The notes under the pieces: generated by a model
Database searches by the model: none
Seen by the model: the letters and a program-made list of their open reading frames with translations, nothing else
Told to the model about the DNA's origin: nothing
Source: Betaproteobacteria bacterium
Lineage (GTDB): Bacteria; Pseudomonadota; Gammaproteobacteria; Burkholderiales; Casimicrobiaceae
Assembly (NCBI GenBank): GCA_016192065.1
Contig: JACPUX010000053.1
Location: forward strand, 1 to 39,642
DNA length: 39,642 bases
Direction of reading: 5' to 3'
Shown here: one piece after another, positions 7,284-16,302 of the stretch
Layout: every line of letters starts with the position of its first letter
Numbering within the stretch: the stretch's first letter is position 1
Translations under genes and position numbers: made by a program

Positions 7284-9364
7284 CCTCGGCCTCCGATGAT
7301 CGAAGTCACCCTGATGGTGCGGGCGTCAGGCACTTCGGCCTGGGCAATCACCCGCAGTTGGGGCAGGGTCCGGCGCAGAAAGCGCGCCAGCAGTGGGCGC
7401 AAAGGCCCGGGTACCAGCAGCACGGGCGTGAGCCCCAACTGCTCTTGCCTTTGGGTCGCGGCGGCGGCTTCGCGCAGGAGCGTCTCGGCGAGCCCTGGCT
7501 CGATCGTGGCGCGTTCGGGCGAGCCGGCGTCCATGGCGTGCAGCAGCAGGCGTTCGAGCTCCGGGTCGAGCGCGATCACGGGCACGTCTTCTTCGCCCGG
7601 CACGATGCTTTGCACGATCGCACGGCCCAGCGCGGCGCGCGCCAGCGCCACCAGTTCGTTGGGGTCTTGGGTGCGCGGGGCGTTCTCCGCCAGCACTTCG
7701 ATGATCGTGCGCATGTCGCGGATATGCACCGATTCGTCGAGCAGGCTTTGCAACACTTTTTGCAGCACCGAGAGCGACAGCGTCTTGGGCACCAGATCTT
7801 CGACCAGTTTGGGATTCTCGCGCCCGATGTGGTCCAGAAGCTGCTGAGTTTCCACGCGACCGAGCAGTTCGGCGGCGTGTTTCATCATCAAGTGATTGAG
7901 GTGCGTGGCGATCACCGTGCCGGCATCGACCACGGTGTAGCCCTGGTTTTGCGCCTGATCCCGCGCGCCTGCCTCGATCCACACGGCGGGCAGGCCGAAG
8001 GCTGGATCGCGGGTGACGATGCCCGGCAAGTTGATCGCCGTGCCGCTGGGATTGATCGCCAGATACATGCCGGTGAAGGCTTCGCCGCGGCCAATTTCCA
8101 CGCCTTTGAGGGCGATGCGATAAACGTTGGGCTTCAACTCCAGATTGTCGCGAATGTGTACCGGCGGCGGCAGGAAGCCCACGTCCTGGGCGAACTTCTT
8201 GCGAATCGCTTTGATGCGGCGCAAGAGCTCGCCGTCCTGGCTGCGATCGACCAGGGCGATCAAGCGATAGCCGACCTCCAGGCCCAGGGTGTCCACGGGG
8301 GCGACATCGTTCCAGGTGGCTTCGTGCGCTTCGGCAGGCACCGGCTGGGGCGCGGCGGCTGGTTCTTCCTTGGCCAAAGCCAAGCGCTGGCGCATCCAAT
8401 AGGCGCCGCCCCCCAGCGCCCCGGCGAAGGCCAGGAACGCCAGGTGCGGCATACCCGGCACCAGGCCCATCATGCCGATGATCGCGGCGGTGATCGCCAG
8501 CACCTGGGGCTTGTTCAGCACCTGGGTCATGATCTGCTGGTTGGTGTCTTCGTCGGTGGCCACGCGCGTCACCACCACACCGGCGGCGGTGGACACCAGG
8601 AGTGCTGGAATCTGCGCCACCAGGCCATCGCCGATGGTGAGCAGGGTGTAGTTGGTGGCCGCTTCCGCCAGGGCCAGATCGTGTTGCAGAGTGCCGACGA
8701 TCAGCCCGCCGATGATGTTGATGAAGAGGATCAGGATGCCGGCCACGGCATCACCGCGCACGAACTTCGAGGCGCCGTCCATGGAGCCGAAGAAGTCGGC
8801 CTCCTGCGACACCTGTTGCCGGCGCTTGCGTGCCTCGTCCTCGCCGATGAGCCCGGCGTTGAGGTCGGCGTCGATGGCCATCTGCTTGCCGGGCATGGCA
8901 TCGAGGGTGAAGCGGGCGGACACCTCGGCGATGCGCCCGGCGCCCTTGGTGATGACCACGAAATTGATGATCACCAGAATGACGAACACCACGATGCCGA
9001 CGGTATAGTTGCCGCCCACCAGGAAGTGCCCGAAAGCCTCGATCACCTTGCCCGCGGCATCGGGGCCGGTGTGACCTTCGAGCAGCACCACGCGGGTGGA
9101 GGCGATGTTGAGCGACAAGCGCAGCAGCGTGGTGAGCAACAGAATGGTGGGAAAGGCGGCGAAGTCGAGTGGCTTCAGGGTGGACAAGCCCACCAGCAGC
9201 ACCATGATGGAAATCGCGATATTGAAGGTGAAGAGCACGTCCAAAACCATCGGCGGCAGCGGCAGCACCATCATCGACAGGATGGCCAGGATCACCAGCG
9301 GGGCCGCCAGACTGCGAATGGGCACGCCCTCGGGAATGAAGGGCAGTTTCAGCGTGCCGTTCAT
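7280..9364 (-). CDS. flhA: Flagellar export gate protein FlhA
   Basis: 694 residues, the normal length. The inner-membrane export gate of the flagellar type III secretion system. About eight membrane helices occupy residues ~20-320 (for example LVILAILSMMVLPLPPMVLDVLFTF split over two helices, and AGILILFINIIGGLIVG). The conserved cytoplasmic loop carries the FHIPEP-family signature (RFTLDAMPGKQMAIDADL, about residue 150). The C-terminal ~350 residues form the cytoplasmic nonamer ring that docks chaperone-substrate complexes. The four-base ATGA overlap with flhB upstream and with flhF downstream indicates translational coupling. Confidence 0.97.
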   Translation of the reverse strand: MNGTLKLPFIPEGVPIRSLAAPLVILAILSMMVLPLPPMVLDVLFTFNIAISIMVLLVGLSTLKPLDFAAFPTILLLTTLLRLSLNIASTRVVLLEGHTGPDAAGKVIEAFGHFLVGGNYTVGIVVFVILVIINFVVITKGAGRIAEVSARFTLDAMPGKQMAIDADLNAGLIGEDEARKRRQQVSQEADFFGSMDGASKFVRGDAVAGILILFINIIGGLIVGTLQHDLALAEAATNYTLLTIGDGLVAQIPALLVSTAAGVVVTRVATDEDTNQQIMTQVLNKPQVLAITAAIIGMMGLVPGMPHLAFLAFAGALGGGAYWMRQRLALAKEEPAAAPQPVPAEAHEATWNDVAPVDTLGLEVGYRLIALVDRSQDGELLRRIKAIRKKFAQDVGFLPPPVHIRDNLELKPNVYRIALKGVEIGRGEAFTGMYLAINPSGTAINLPGIVTRDPAFGLPAVWIEAGARDQAQNQGYTVVDAGTVIATHLNHLMMKHAAELLGRVETQQLLDHIGRENPKLVEDLVPKTLSLSVLQKVLQSLLDESVHIRDMRTIIEVLAENAPRTQDPNELVALARAALGRAIVQSIVPGEEDVPVIALDPELERLLLHAMDAGSPERATIEPGLAETLLREAAAATQRQEQLGLTPVLLVPGPLRPLLARFLRRTLPQLRVIAQAEVPDARTIRVTSIIGGRG

Positions 9365-10500
9365 GCGCGGGCTCCGGCATCAAGCTCGGAGGGGACTTCG
9401 AGCGCCTCGGGTGGCGACGGTGGGGGGCCGCCCTGGGTGCGCCAGGCGCGCAACTGGTACACCCAGGCGAGCACTTCAGCCACGGCGTTGTAGAGCGCCT
9501 GGGGAATTTCCATTTCCAGTTCGGCGTGGCGATAGAGCGCCCGCGCCAACGGCGGCGCTTCGAGCACGGGCACGCGGTGGCTCTCGGCAAGCTCGCGGAT
9601 CTTCAGGGCGATCAGGTCCGCGCCCTTGGCCACGACCTTAGGGGCCCGCATCTGGCCGTTCTGGTATTGCAGGGCCACGGCGTAGTGCGTGGGGTTGGTG
9701 ACCACCACGTCGGCCTTGGGCACCTGGCTCATCATGCGGCGGCGCGCCACCTCACGCTGTTGCGCGCGAATATGCGCCTTCAAGTGCGGGTCGCCTTCCT
9801 GTTCCTTGGATTCTCGCCGTACTTCCTCTTTCGTCATGCGCATTTTCTTGTGATAAGACCAGAGCTGGAAGGGCACGTCCACCGCGGCCAGGACACCGAG
9901 CGCGCCGGTGATCAGCAGAAAACTCCAGCCGACGATGCGCGCCATATGGCCGATGCCCGCTTCCAGATTCTGGCCCACCAGACCCAGGGCGGCATCGCGC
10001 TGCTGCCACATGCCCCAGGCGGCGAAACCAACGATCAGTACGGTTTTGGCCAACGCCAGACCCAATTGCCCCAGGCCCTGGGTGGAGAACATGCGTTGCA
10101 GGCCGGAGATCGGATCAAGGCGCTTGAAATCGGGCTCCAGGGCCTTGCTGGAGAAGTTCCAACCGGAAATCAGCAATGGGGCCAGCAACGCGAAGAGCGT
10201 CAGCAGGGCCAGGAGTGGCGCCACCGCCAACACACCTTCCCAGGTTTCGCGCGCGATCACGGCGAACAGATACTGTGGATCGAAGGCCATGGCGCGATCG
10301 AATTTCAGGCCTCCCGCGAGCATGCGCTGGAGGTCGCGGGAGATCTGGGGCATCAAGAGCCAGGCCATGATCGCCGCGCCGCCCAGCAAGGCGAAACTGG
10401 CCAGTTCCCGGGAACGCGGGATCTGGCCTTCTTCACGGGCTTGTTCCAGTCTTCTGGGGGTTGCCGATTCAGTTCGTTCGAGGTCGCTGTCTTCCGCCAT
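9361..10500 (-). CDS. flhB: Flagellar export switch protein FlhB
   Basis: 379 residues from ATG at 10500, with GGAG seven bases upstream; an ATG further upstream is in frame but lacks a site and adds atypical residues. FlhB switches export from rod/hook to filament substrates. Four membrane helices lie at ~33-53, ~88-112, ~140-162 and ~183-205. The cytoplasmic domain has the autocleavage motif NPTH (about residue 265, in VVVTNPTHYAVAL). The opening TESATPRRLEQAREEGQIPRS is typical of the family. It is the first gene of the operon; upstream is a long gap with a structured repeat. Confidence 0.96.
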   Translation of the reverse strand: MAEDSDLERTESATPRRLEQAREEGQIPRSRELASFALLGGAAIMAWLLMPQISRDLQRMLAGGLKFDRAMAFDPQYLFAVIARETWEGVLAVAPLLALLTLFALLAPLLISGWNFSSKALEPDFKRLDPISGLQRMFSTQGLGQLGLALAKTVLIVGFAAWGMWQQRDAALGLVGQNLEAGIGHMARIVGWSFLLITGALGVLAAVDVPFQLWSYHKKMRMTKEEVRRESKEQEGDPHLKAHIRAQQREVARRRMMSQVPKADVVVTNPTHYAVALQYQNGQMRAPKVVAKGADLIALKIRELAESHRVPVLEAPPLARALYRHAELEMEIPQALYNAVAEVLAWVYQLRAWRTQGGPPPSPPEALEVPSELDAGARA

Positions 10501-11072
10501 GGCGGGCTCCGGGCGTAGCTGGAGGCCATTATCAGCGGCGCCCTCAGGCGGCAATCAAGGAAACAAAGCCCCTTTCGCGGTGTATTTGCCGGACTTGGCG
10601 GGGGTTTGCGCTCCGACAACTCCGCGCCACGCTGACCAGAACTGTCACCGCGGCGCAGGTCGGCGCCCAGTTCGTTGCCAGTACTGGAATCAGGCGGGTC
10701 CGGAATTGTCGGGCGATTCCGCGGGGGAACCGCCCCCACCCTGTCCCTCCCCCGCTCGCGCGGGAGCGGGGACCGCGGAATCGGCGCCAGGGAGGCTCCC
10801 CGTATCGCGTTCCCGCTCCCGTCCCGCGGTGAACGGGCCTGCCCCCGAACGGTTCAGCGAATGGGCCGGCACGCCCAAACCGGAAAAGAGCCGTCCGCGG
10901 CCGAGGCCGCTCCTGCCCAAACCAGAGCCTGGGGCTGGTCGAAGCGGGCCTGCCCGAGAATGGCTGGGCGCGCTCGGCCAGAACAAGAACCATCGCCGGC
11001 AAGGCCGCTCTGCTGTGGCCGGGTTCGGCGTCTTCGTCCCGAGCACAGAACCTTTGCCCGGCGCGAGGGCGC
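10501..11072. other. Intergenic region between cheA and flhB
   Basis: About 570 bases with no supported gene. It should hold the flhB operon promoter and any cheA 3' signal. A weak candidate promoter on the minus strand is TTGATT (10553-10558) with GATAAT (10528-10533), but the 19-base spacing is poor. The middle holds a large nested stem-loop (10714-10783), listed separately. The rest is GC-rich with scattered short inverted repeats and no obvious FlhDC box. Confidence 0.5.
10714..10783. repeat. REP-like nested stem-loop, possible three-way junction
   Basis: Outer arms CGATTCCGCGG (10714-10724) and CCGCGGAATCG (10773-10783) are exactly complementary over 11 bases. Inside are two hairpins: GGGGG/CCCCC (10723-10737, sharing two bases with the outer arm) and CCCCGCTC/GAGCGGGG (10750-10771, 6-base loop). 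The second resembles the CCCTCTCCC-type palindromes at 17361-17396 and 39605-39640, so this is probably one copy of a dispersed family. Confidence 0.65.
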
Positions 11073-12947
11073 TCAGGCCGCCTGGGCCAATTGCTTGGGC
11101 TCGTCGGCGAAGAGGCTGTACGCTTGTTCGGTGGGTTGAGTGAGCAATTCCTTCACGTCGAGGATGAGCACGATTTCGCCTTCGGCAGACATGGTGACTC
11201 CGGCCACGCCCTTGGGACGGAAGGCATCGAGCGACTTGATGACCACGTCGTCGCGGCCGGTGAAACTGTCCACCACCAGGATGAATTGCGTCTCCGCCGA
11301 CTGAATGAGCACGCCCACCTTGGCGCCGGGCTGTTCCTGCCAACCGATGAGGCCGGCCAGGGACAACACGGGGATGACTTCGCCGCGCACGATCATCATG
11401 GGCTTGCCGCCCACTTGCTGGATTTCCTTGGGCACGACATTGAGGATTTCGCGCACTAGGGTCAAAGGCACTGCAAACGGCTGTTCGCCCAGTCGCATCA
11501 GCAGCACCGGCAGGATCGCCAGGGTGAGCGGCAGGCCGATGGCGATGACGGTGCCCTTGCCGACGTTGGATTCGATGTCGATCTGGCCATTCAATTTCTG
11601 AATGTTGGTCTTCACCACGTCCATGCCCACGCCCCGGCCGGAGACGTCGGAAATGACGTTCTTGGTGGAAAAGCCGGGCAGGAAAATGAGGTTGAGGCAG
11701 CCGCGATCGTCAAGTTCGGCGGCAGCTTCGGGGGTGATCAGGCCTTTCTCGATCGCTTTCTGGCGAATCGTCTCCGGGCTCATGCCCCGGCCGTCATCGG
11801 CGATTTCGATGACGATGTGGTCGCCTTCCTGGCGCGCCGAAAGATGCACTTGCGAGCGCACCGCCTTGCCGGCCCGCTGGCGATCCTCGGTGCCCTCGAC
11901 GCCATGGTCGATGGCATTGCGCACCAGGTGTACCAGGGGATCGTTGAGATCCTCGAGCATGGTCTTGTCGATCTCGGTCTCTTCGCCCGAGAGTACGAGG
12001 TCCACATCCTTGCCCAGTTGGCGCGCCAGATCGCGGGCGATGCGCGGGTACTTCTGGAATAGCCGGCTGATCGGCTGCATGCGGGTCTTCATGACCGCGT
12101 TCTGCAGGTTGCTGACCAAGAGGTCGAGCTGGCTCACCGCGTCGTCGAGCGCGCGCAGGGTGCCGTCGTCATTCTTGCCGTGCAGGAGATCGGTGCGCAG
12201 GCAATTGAGGCGGTTCTTGGTGAGACCGATTTCGCCCGACAGAGTGAGCACCTGATCGAGCCGCTCGGTGTCGATCCGGATGGTGGTTTCGCGCGCCACG
12301 CCGGTGCCGGCGATCACCTGGGCGGCCGCGGCGGCGGCGGCGGACTTGGGTGGGGGTGGAGCGGCGGGGGCAAGCACCGTGGCCACGGCGGGGCTCGCCT
12401 GGGCCGAGCTGCCTCCTGCTGGGCTTGAGTCGGGCTTGCCCCCGGTGATCACCCGCAGCAACATCCGCCAATCCGGACCGGAACCCGATGCCGGCTGGGC
12501 GAGCGCCGCAGGGGGCTCGGGGGGGGTGGTCACCGCGGCCAGGCCGCCCGCGGCATCGCCATCCAGAACGGCTTGCAAGGCCTTGGTGACGCCGCTCTCC
12601 GCCGGCGACGGCAGGCGCGCCGAACGCAATTCTCCGAACATGCGGCGGACTTCGGCGGTGGCCGCCATGATCACGTCCATGGTCTCCGGCACCACGACCA
12701 GTTCGCCGTTGCGCAAGCGGTCGAAGAGGTTCTCGGTAAGGTGGCACAAGGCCACCAGTTCGCCGGCGTTGATGAAGCCCGCGCCGCCCTTGATGGTGTG
12801 GAAGCCGCGGAAAATGTCGTTGAGCAGGCCGCGGTCCTTGGGTCGCTTTTCCAGATCGACCAGCTTGTTATCGACGCCCGAGAGCAGGTCTCCCGCCTCT
12901 TGCAGGAAATCCTGCAACAGCTCTTCCATGTCGCCGAAATCGCTCAT
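11073..12947 (-). CDS. cheA: Chemotaxis histidine kinase CheA (first copy), no P2 domain
   Basis: 624 residues from ATG at 12947 with GAGG seven bases upstream; the frame extends further but that part overlaps the spacer after cheZ. The Hpt domain (~1-105) carries the phosphorylated histidine H50 in FHTIKGGAG. Residues ~112-219 are an Ala/Pro/Ser-rich linker where most CheA proteins have the CheY-binding P2 domain. The dimerisation domain starts at ~220, the ATPase follows with N box LVRNAIDHG, G1 ADDGRGM and G2 GRGVGMDVV, and a CheW-like domain ends the protein. It is the last gene after cheY-cheZ, so it should feed this CheY. Confidence 0.95.
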   Translation of the reverse strand: MSDFGDMEELLQDFLQEAGDLLSGVDNKLVDLEKRPKDRGLLNDIFRGFHTIKGGAGFINAGELVALCHLTENLFDRLRNGELVVVPETMDVIMAATAEVRRMFGELRSARLPSPAESGVTKALQAVLDGDAAGGLAAVTTPPEPPAALAQPASGSGPDWRMLLRVITGGKPDSSPAGGSSAQASPAVATVLAPAAPPPPKSAAAAAAAQVIAGTGVARETTIRIDTERLDQVLTLSGEIGLTKNRLNCLRTDLLHGKNDDGTLRALDDAVSQLDLLVSNLQNAVMKTRMQPISRLFQKYPRIARDLARQLGKDVDLVLSGEETEIDKTMLEDLNDPLVHLVRNAIDHGVEGTEDRQRAGKAVRSQVHLSARQEGDHIVIEIADDGRGMSPETIRQKAIEKGLITPEAAAELDDRGCLNLIFLPGFSTKNVISDVSGRGVGMDVVKTNIQKLNGQIDIESNVGKGTVIAIGLPLTLAILPVLLMRLGEQPFAVPLTLVREILNVVPKEIQQVGGKPMMIVRGEVIPVLSLAGLIGWQEQPGAKVGVLIQSAETQFILVVDSFTGRDDVVIKSLDAFRPKGVAGVTMSAEGEIVLILDVKELLTQPTEQAYSLFADEPKQLAQAA

Positions 12948-12987
12948 GTTCGATCCTCTTCCCAAGTGGCCGCGCGCATCGCGTGGC

Positions 12988-13824
12988 TCAGAAACCCAAA
13001 GATTCGAGCAGGTTGTCGACTTGCGTCTGGTCGGTGACCACGTCGTCCCGCCCTTCGCCATTGATCACCGGCCCGTTGAGCATGCCTTCGCCGGCGTCGG
13101 CCCGCTTGAGCGGCACGGCATGTTCGATCAAGAGAGCGACCAATTGGTCCTCGAGGGATTTGGCCAGATCGGTGATCTTCTTGATCACCTGACCGGTGAG
13201 ATCCTGGAAATCCTGCGCCATCATGATTTCCATGAGTTCGGAGTTGGTCGCCTGGGTTTTCGCCGGCACGCCCTTGAGGTAGGCGCGGGTGCGCTCGGCC
13301 ACTTCCTTGAACTGCTCCGGGGTCATCTGGTTGGCGAAGACCCGTTCCCAGTCGGCGTGCAGGCGCGTGGCATCGCGTTCCATTTCCTCTTGCAGGGGCT
13401 TGGCCTTTTCGGTGGCGGAAAGCGCGCGGTTGGCCGCCTGTTCGGTGAGATGCGCGACATAAGCGAGCCGGTCGCAAGCATCGGGAATCGCTGAAGCGGC
13501 CTGCTCGACCAGACTGTCGTACCCCAACTCGCGCAGGGTGTCGTGCAACTGCCGGGTCATGTGCCCAATGCGCTCGATCATGTCGCGCCCGCCATCCTCG
13601 GGGGGCGACTCGGCGGCGCCGTTGGGCTTGGCCTTGGCCACGGGCGCGGGGGCCACCGCCACCACCGGGCTCTTGATCCGGGCCCGGCTCTTCGCCGGCA
13701 CGGTGCGCGGCAGAGCTGGCGCCGCGGGCTTGGCGCCAGGGTCTTCCTTGGCGGCGACGATGCTCTCGAACAACGCCTCGAGCTCGGGCGTGTCGTTGTC
13801 GGCGTGGCTGCTGGCGGTTTCCAT
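12988..13824 (-). CDS. cheZ: CheY-P phosphatase CheZ
   Basis: 278 residues, longer than the ~214 of E. coli because of an Ala/Pro-rich N-terminal extension (~25-75). It removes phosphate from CheY-P to end the signal. The long helical hairpin spans ~80-235, and the active-site stretch DFQDLTGQ (205-212) supplies D208 and Q212, equivalent to the E. coli Asp143/Gln147 pair. The last helix (VDNLLESLGF) is the CheY-binding tail. The ATG lies one base after the cheY stop, with AGGAG overlapping the end of cheY, so the two are coupled. Confidence 0.95.
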   Translation of the reverse strand: METASSHADNDTPELEALFESIVAAKEDPGAKPAAPALPRTVPAKSRARIKSPVVAVAPAPVAKAKPNGAAESPPEDGGRDMIERIGHMTRQLHDTLRELGYDSLVEQAASAIPDACDRLAYVAHLTEQAANRALSATEKAKPLQEEMERDATRLHADWERVFANQMTPEQFKEVAERTRAYLKGVPAKTQATNSELMEIMMAQDFQDLTGQVIKKITDLAKSLEDQLVALLIEHAVPLKRADAGEGMLNGPVINGEGRDDVVTDQTQVDNLLESLGF

Positions 13825-13825
13825 C

Positions 13826-14224
13826 TCAGGCTCCTACCTGTTCCAATTTCTGGAAGATCTTCGAAAGCTTCTCGTCGAGGGTGGAAGCCGTAAAGGGTTT
13901 GACGATGTAACCGTTCGCTCCCGCCTGGGCCGCGGCGATGATGTTCTCTTTCTTGGCTTCGGCGGTGATCATGAGCACCGGCAGGCCTTTCAGCCGCTCG
14001 TCGGCGCGAATGCGCTTGAGCAACTCCAGCCCATCCATGTTCGGCATGTTCCAGTCGGAAACGATGAAGTCGAAGTCTCCGGCGGTCAGTTTCTGCAGGG
14101 CATTGACCCCGTCCTCGGCTTCTTCCACGTTGGAGAAGCCAAGCTCTTTCAATAGATTGCGCACGATGCGGCGCATCGTCGAAAAGTCGTCGACGACCAG
14201 GAATTTGATATCGCTGTCAGGCAT
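13826..14224 (-). CDS. cheY: Chemotaxis response regulator CheY
   Basis: 132 residues, a single receiver domain. All key residues sit at the E. coli numbers: acidic pocket D12/D13, phosphorylated D57 ([12 protein letters not shown]), T87 ([10 protein letters not shown]) and K109 (YIVKPF). Phospho-CheY binds FliM at the motor switch. GGAGG precedes the ATG. Its neighbours cheZ and cheA provide the phosphatase and kinase. Confidence 0.97.
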   Translation of the reverse strand: MPDSDIKFLVVDDFSTMRRIVRNLLKELGFSNVEEAEDGVNALQKLTAGDFDFIVSDWNMPNMDGLELLKRIRADERLKGLPVLMITAEAKKENIIAAAQAGANGYIVKPFTASTLDEKLSKIFQKLEQVGA

Positions 14225-14265
14225 GGGGTCCTCCGCTTTTCTCGGGATGGTTCATGGCCGGGCCA

Positions 14266-15225
14266 TCAAGGCCGCCGCTGCAAATAGGGCATAAGCGTTT
14301 TGGACAATAAAGTGGGCTCGAATTTCGCGACGTAGGCGTCAACGCCCACGCTCTGCCCCTGGGCTTTGTTGGCTTCCGACGACAGCGAGGAGTGCATGAC
14401 CACGGGTATTCCCTTGAAACGAAAGTCCGATTTGATGTTTCGGGTGAGTACGTAGCCGTCCATTTCGGGCATTTCCGCATCCACCAGAATGAGCTTGATG
14501 CGACGGTCCAGCGGTACCCCCTCGTTGGTGGCGCTGGCGGCGGCGGCCTTGAGCTTTTCCCAGGCATCCCGGCCGTTGACCGCGTACTTGTGTTGCACGC
14601 CCATCTTGTCCAGCACTTCGGCGATTTTGCGCCGGGCGAGCGGCGAGTCGTCGGCAAAAAAGATGGTGTTTTCGGCCGCGTCTTCGAAGCGCTCCACCCC
14701 CGCGACCGCGATTTCGCCCAGCGCCTTGGCCAGAACCTGCTCCACGTCGAGAATGGAAACGAGCTGCCCGTTGGGAGTTTCGGTGACCGCGGTGATTAGT
14801 CCCTCATTGGCGTTCATCATCGAATCCGGGGCACGCACGCTTTCCCAATCGACGCGGATGATGCGGTCCACGCTGTCCACCAGAAAGGCCAGAGTGCGCC
14901 GGCTGTATTCGGTGACCAGCATGGTTGATTCGCTATTGGTGCTTCGGCCGCGGGTCTTGACGAAGCTGCCCAGACTGATCACCGGGATGATGCTGCCGCG
15001 CAGGGCAATCAGTCCCTCCACGCCGAGCGGCATATGGGGCGTGCGCGTGATCTTGGGGGTGCGGCTGACTTCCTTGACTTTGAAAACATTGATGCCGAAG
15101 TTCTCGCCCGTACCCAGACTGAAAAGCAGGATCTCCATCTTGTTGGAACCGGCGAGCCGGGTGCGGGCGTCGATGTCGTCCAGCATGCCATGGGAGTCCT
15201 GGCCCTCGAATTGGTAGTCAGACAT
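14266..15225 (-). CDS. cheV: CheV coupling protein (CheW-receiver fusion), copy 1
   Basis: 319 residues. A CheW-like domain (~30-175, with NKMEILLFSLGTGENFGINVFKVKEV and GLIALRGSIIPVISL) joins the receptor-kinase array. A receiver domain (~185-315) carries the phospho-aspartate in LILVDAEMPEMDG and is thought to tune array activity when phosphorylated. It starts nine bases after the stop of the other cheV, with GAGGA as ribosome binding site. The two copies are similar over their full length, so they arose by tandem duplication. Confidence 0.93.
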   Translation of the reverse strand: MSDYQFEGQDSHGMLDDIDARTRLAGSNKMEILLFSLGTGENFGINVFKVKEVSRTPKITRTPHMPLGVEGLIALRGSIIPVISLGSFVKTRGRSTNSESTMLVTEYSRRTLAFLVDSVDRIIRVDWESVRAPDSMMNANEGLITAVTETPNGQLVSILDVEQVLAKALGEIAVAGVERFEDAAENTIFFADDSPLARRKIAEVLDKMGVQHKYAVNGRDAWEKLKAAAASATNEGVPLDRRIKLILVDAEMPEMDGYVLTRNIKSDFRFKGIPVVMHSSLSSEANKAQGQSVGVDAYVAKFEPTLLSKTLMPYLQRRP

Positions 15226-15234
15226 GGTCGATCC

Positions 15235-16188
15235 TCAGCCCAGGAGCCGCGTCACCGTTTCGGCGAGGCGGTGCGGTTCAAATTTGGGCACATACTCGTC
15301 CACCCCCACGGAGCGGCCGAGCTGCTGATTGGAGCGCCCCGAAAGCGAGCTGTGCATGAGCACCGGAATGCCAGCGAAACGCGCGTCATTCTTGATCTTG
15401 CGGGTGAGCATGTAGCCGTCCATCTCGGGCATTTCCACATCGGTGAGCACGAGTTGCACGAACTCCTTGACGCTTTGCCGCGCCGCGTCTGCATAGTCGG
15501 CGATTTTCTGCAATTCGGTCCAGGCGTCCTTGCCGTTGACCGCGGAGATGTGATGCACATGCATAGCGTCGAGGGTGCGGCTGATCTGACGGCGGGCGAT
15601 GCTGGAATCGTCGGCGAAGAACACGGTGCGGTCCTTGTGTTCAATCGGCTTCAAATTGCGGAACATGGCGCTGTCATCGTCTTGCTGGGTCTCGGCAAGC
15701 ACTTTCTCGACATCGAGCATCATCACCAGGCGGCCGTCGGCCAGCTCGGATACCGCGGTCACCAAACCGCCCAGCTTGGCGGTCAGCATCGACGGGGGCA
15801 CCCGCATGGCCGACCAGTCGAGACGCAGAATGGTATCGACCGCTTCGACCAGGAAGCCCTGGGTCTGGCCGTTGTATTCCGTGACGATCATCACACTGGG
15901 CGGGACTTCGGTATCCACCGGCGAAAACGCGGACAGAAACTTGGCCAGACCGACCACCGGGATCAGGGCGCCGCGCAAGCTGACCATGCCTTCCACGGCG
16001 GGCGGCATTTCCGGCGCCCGGGTGATAGCCGGAGTGCGCATGACTTCGCGCACCTTGAAGACGTTGATGCCGTAGGTCTCCCGGCGCTGCGAGTTGCGGT
16101 CCACGCCCAGGGTGAACAGCAGGATTTCCAGCTTGTTGGTGCCGGCCAGTTTGGTGCGTTCATCAACCCGCTTCAGTAGATCGGACAT
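15235..16188 (-). CDS. cheV: CheV coupling protein (CheW-receiver fusion), copy 2
   Basis: 317 residues with the same design as its downstream neighbour: CheW-like domain at ~10-175 (NKLEILLFTLGVDRNSQRRETYGIN is split by a short insertion relative to copy 1) and a receiver at ~185-315 with LVLTDVEMPEMDG. AAAGGAAG precedes the ATG. It is the first gene of the cheV-cheV-cheY-cheZ-cheA group and has its own candidate FliA promoter overlapping the motB stop codon. No separate cheW, cheR or cheB is in this window. Confidence 0.93.
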   Translation of the reverse strand: MSDLLKRVDERTKLAGTNKLEILLFTLGVDRNSQRRETYGINVFKVREVMRTPAITRAPEMPPAVEGMVSLRGALIPVVGLAKFLSAFSPVDTEVPPSVMIVTEYNGQTQGFLVEAVDTILRLDWSAMRVPPSMLTAKLGGLVTAVSELADGRLVMMLDVEKVLAETQQDDDSAMFRNLKPIEHKDRTVFFADDSSIARRQISRTLDAMHVHHISAVNGKDAWTELQKIADYADAARQSVKEFVQLVLTDVEMPEMDGYMLTRKIKNDARFAGIPVLMHSSLSGRSNQQLGRSVGVDEYVPKFEPHRLAETVTRLLG

Positions 16189-16274
16189 GCTTCGCTTCCT
16201 TTACCCCTTCTCACCCGTTCCCCCCGCGCTGTTCGCGGCTTTTTCGGGCGGCGCCGACGGGCGCTCTTGGGTGA

Positions 16275-16302
16275 TTAACGGTCATCGCGGTCTTTCCCTT
16301 TA
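16275..16302 (-). promoter_or_regulatory. Candidate FliA (sigma-28) promoter for cheV-cheV-cheY-cheZ-cheA
   Basis: -35 box TAAAGGGA (16302-16295), 12-base spacer, -10 box ACCGTTAA (16282-16275). By my count 11 of 16 positions fit TAAAGTTT/GCCGATAA. The TAA of the -10 box is the motB stop codon. The start of transcription would fall near 16268, about 80 bases before the first cheV. Confidence 0.5.

Noticed and set aside
7358..9493. 711-codon plus-strand open frame opposite flhA
   Set aside because: Composition and lack of any domain mark it as the shadow of flhA.
10528..10558. GCTGATAA upstream of flhB as a FliA -10 box
   Set aside because: No TAAAG or TCAAG box lies 11 or 12 bases upstream; the sigma-70 alternative has a 19-base spacer and is only mentioned as weak.
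12948..13061. Upstream in-frame start for the first cheA
   Set aside because: It would run into the end of cheZ, and MSDFGDMEELLQDF at 12947 has a ribosome binding site and is the normal Hpt start.
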